From Lanius collurio (taxonomy: Eukaryota; Chordata; Aves; Passeriformes; Laniidae): a stretch of DNA of 64,000 bases. Under the pieces are notes generated by a model. It ran no database searches. It saw nothing but the letters and a program-made list of their open reading frames with translations, and was not told where the DNA came from. The stretch is taken from the NCBI GenBank assembly GCA_020086605.1, contig JACBWW010000049.1:5179380-5243379 (forward strand). Reading direction: 5' to 3'. Both the position numbers and the translations under genes were made by a program. Numbering within the stretch: position 1 is the stretch's first letter; every line of letters begins with the position of its first letter. Shown here in pieces: positions 62,008 to 64,000 of the stretch.

Positions 62008-64000
62008 CACACAAAGCCACATCTTTAAAAAGATTGAGCTGACTCTCAGAGCAGTCTGGATGGAAGACTGTTCTCATTCCTTTGTGTTAGAACCATGGCA
62101 TCATTGGAGTGCTCATTTAAAAAGGGGGTGGGAAAGCAGGCAAACATAGTCTAAGCCTATGGGTTACAACACTAGCAGGAATCCCATTCCTTGTCCATTA
62201 CACATACCACATGGATTATAGTAAAGAAGTAAACAGTGGCTTGAGGAAAACAAGGGAAAAAATTGTTTTAAATTTTGTTTCGTTCATAATGTTATTGGCA
62301 TGACTGAGGGCATTGAGAACTCTGCAGTGATCTCAATGCTTGATTTTTCCTTTTAAGGAAACATTTTCCAGGAGGTGGAATTTAGGAACAGAATGATCTC
62401 CCCATGGGTCAGCTGAGAGCAAAATATCTGACAGCACAGCCACATAGCCTCCCCCAGCACATGCTGACATACTTATAGAGGTTGACATGCCTAAAGGCTT
62501 CTTATAATTTATTCTGCCTCTCCTACAGTCCCCGAAGCCCAAATAGTTGGTAAGCTATGAGGTCTTGCTATGCTCCAGATCTTTTGTTCCCCCATATTAT
62601 ATTCCCTAGGGTAACCATAGGAGCAAAGAACAACTTCTAGAACTCACAGTAGCATAGGAATTCATTTATATACATCTTATTATTGCAGACCCCTGTCCAC
62701 TGCCTTTAAGGATGCTGGATCCTAGGCAACAGAATATATTTCTGTGCAATAATGCTGGTAAAGTTCATAGTGTTCAATGAACTAGTTATATAGATTTTCT
62801 CTCCCTGACCTAAAAAAAGAAAAATACAAATAAAATTTTAAAAAGCAATTGTCTTTTTAGGCTGAAAAATTTGTTACTATCTATCTGGAAAAATTTAGTA
62901 TGCTTAATAAAACCTCCTAATAAAATATTTGGTTTAGCCATGACCCAGTTTTGGAAAAAGTGCCGTTTTAGCTACAGTAAAGGTACAGTCCTGGAAGAGC
63001 ACAGATATGCATGGCAATGTTTCAAACAGAGATCAGTTATTAATGAAATGTGAGGACTGGTCTTTAGCCTACAGTTATGACAATATTGAGTATTTTTTCC
63101 ATCTATAAAAAGTGCTTTAAAAGAATGAGGATTTTTAAAGAGAGGTTTAACTGGGAAACCCCCAAATTTCTGAGTCTTGCACTTGAAATATAAATAATAT
63201 CTTCTGCAGTGTCTATGTCAGTGTGTAAAGATTTACTTACACCATCATTACCAACAACAAACAGTTACTCCACCGTTTGGTATGACATTGATGTGTTGCA
63301 AGTCCATCCCAAAAGGGACACCTTTGGCTCTTCCATAGTGCATTATCTTGTCCCACACTGCTCAGTACCAGAAGATGAATGGTACCAAGGAACAGACAGT
63401 TCTACAGTTCTTTCTCACTCATGAATTCTCTGTGCCCTCAGAGTGACTTCTTGATTCTCGTCAGCCACACTGCTGTGACTGGCCCCACTGCAACTTTCAT
63501 CTAAGTCAGGTATCACTTCATTAGCTGCTCTTTCATTCCCTCCTTGGTTTTCCTGACCAAATATCCCTTGCCTCTCTCCCTTTCTGCTCTATCCTTATGC
63601 TGCCTGCCCCCCTCTCTCTTCATGCACCCAATCTTTTCCACTCTGCTGCTGCATCAGCTCTTTCACATTTCCCCTGGGTGCTCATTCTCAGTTTGTCCTT
63701 CCTCCAGGGTTCCACATTCCAGCTCTTTAGATTTTTGACAAGAAGGCCCCAGTCAATCAGACTAATTTCTCATTGGGCACCTGCTCCTGTTTTCATGCTT
63801 ACTCAGATTGTACTGATCTTTCCACCTAATTTTTTTCCCATTCCAGCTCTTCCCTGTGTTATACCCCAACACTCCTTCTCAGTCAGCTCCAGACTATAAC
63901 TCCACCAATTTTTTGTGACAGCTGTTTTTCCTCATACAGACCCTGGAACTTCTGTTCTCTGCTCAGTTTCCTTCCTTATATTACCTCACTCCAGCTCTAC
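62008..64000. other. Non-coding stretch; pyrimidine-rich right edge
   Basis: No gene seen. About 63450-64000 is strongly C+T-rich on the plus strand with several 'ttccagctc' steps, which opens plus-strand frames (64 and 100 codons) without recognisable domains. The edge of the window cuts this tract, so its full extent is unknown. Confidence 0.55.

Overview
This 64 kb window looks like bird nuclear DNA from an intergenic region or a very large intron. Several repeats carry the 3' tail typical of avian CR1 LINEs (copies of ATTCTATG preceded by a 'gatgatcttt...cccttccaac' type block). Two LTRs have ends and TATA regions of the kind I know from avian ERVL-like retroviruses. The background is AT-rich, with long T, A and GT runs. 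I find no protein-coding gene, tRNA, rRNA or CRISPR array. Open frames reach 100 to 175 codons, but they have no recognisable domain or exon structure and are about as long as chance allows in 64 kb of six-frame sequence.

Layout. From 1 to 14.3 kb the DNA is mostly unremarkable, apart from a GC-rich candidate solo LTR on the minus strand near 3.8-4.2 kb. At 14.34-14.65 kb a minus-strand frame contains a possible decayed retroviral polymerase box. At 15.9-16.5 kb lies an old CR1, at 19.3 kb a short CR1 tail, and at 24.4-25.3 kb another very old CR1-like copy. Two CR1 tails point away from each other at 27.6-27.9 kb. Younger 3' ends lie at 37.5-37.7 kb, 41.5 kb and 41.8-42.56 kb. From 45.6 to 46.9 kb there is a diverged minisatellite (unit about 46 bp, with a 363 bp higher-order repeat). 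A GC-richer segment follows (46.9-48.5 kb) with a nested 302 bp / 52 bp duplication. CR1 reverse-transcriptase remnants occur at 49.24-49.48 kb (plus) and 51.93-52.76 kb (minus). Solo LTRs lie at 54.86-55.38 kb and 61.11-62.01 kb (both minus), the second next to a minus-strand CR1 at 60.67-61.09 kb. The last 0.5 kb is pyrimidine-rich.

No genes work together here. The recognisable content is retroelement fossils (CR1 and LTRs), two tandem-repeat structures and some short hairpins. Repeat family names come from recalled avian consensus sequences without a database search, and the boundaries are approximate.
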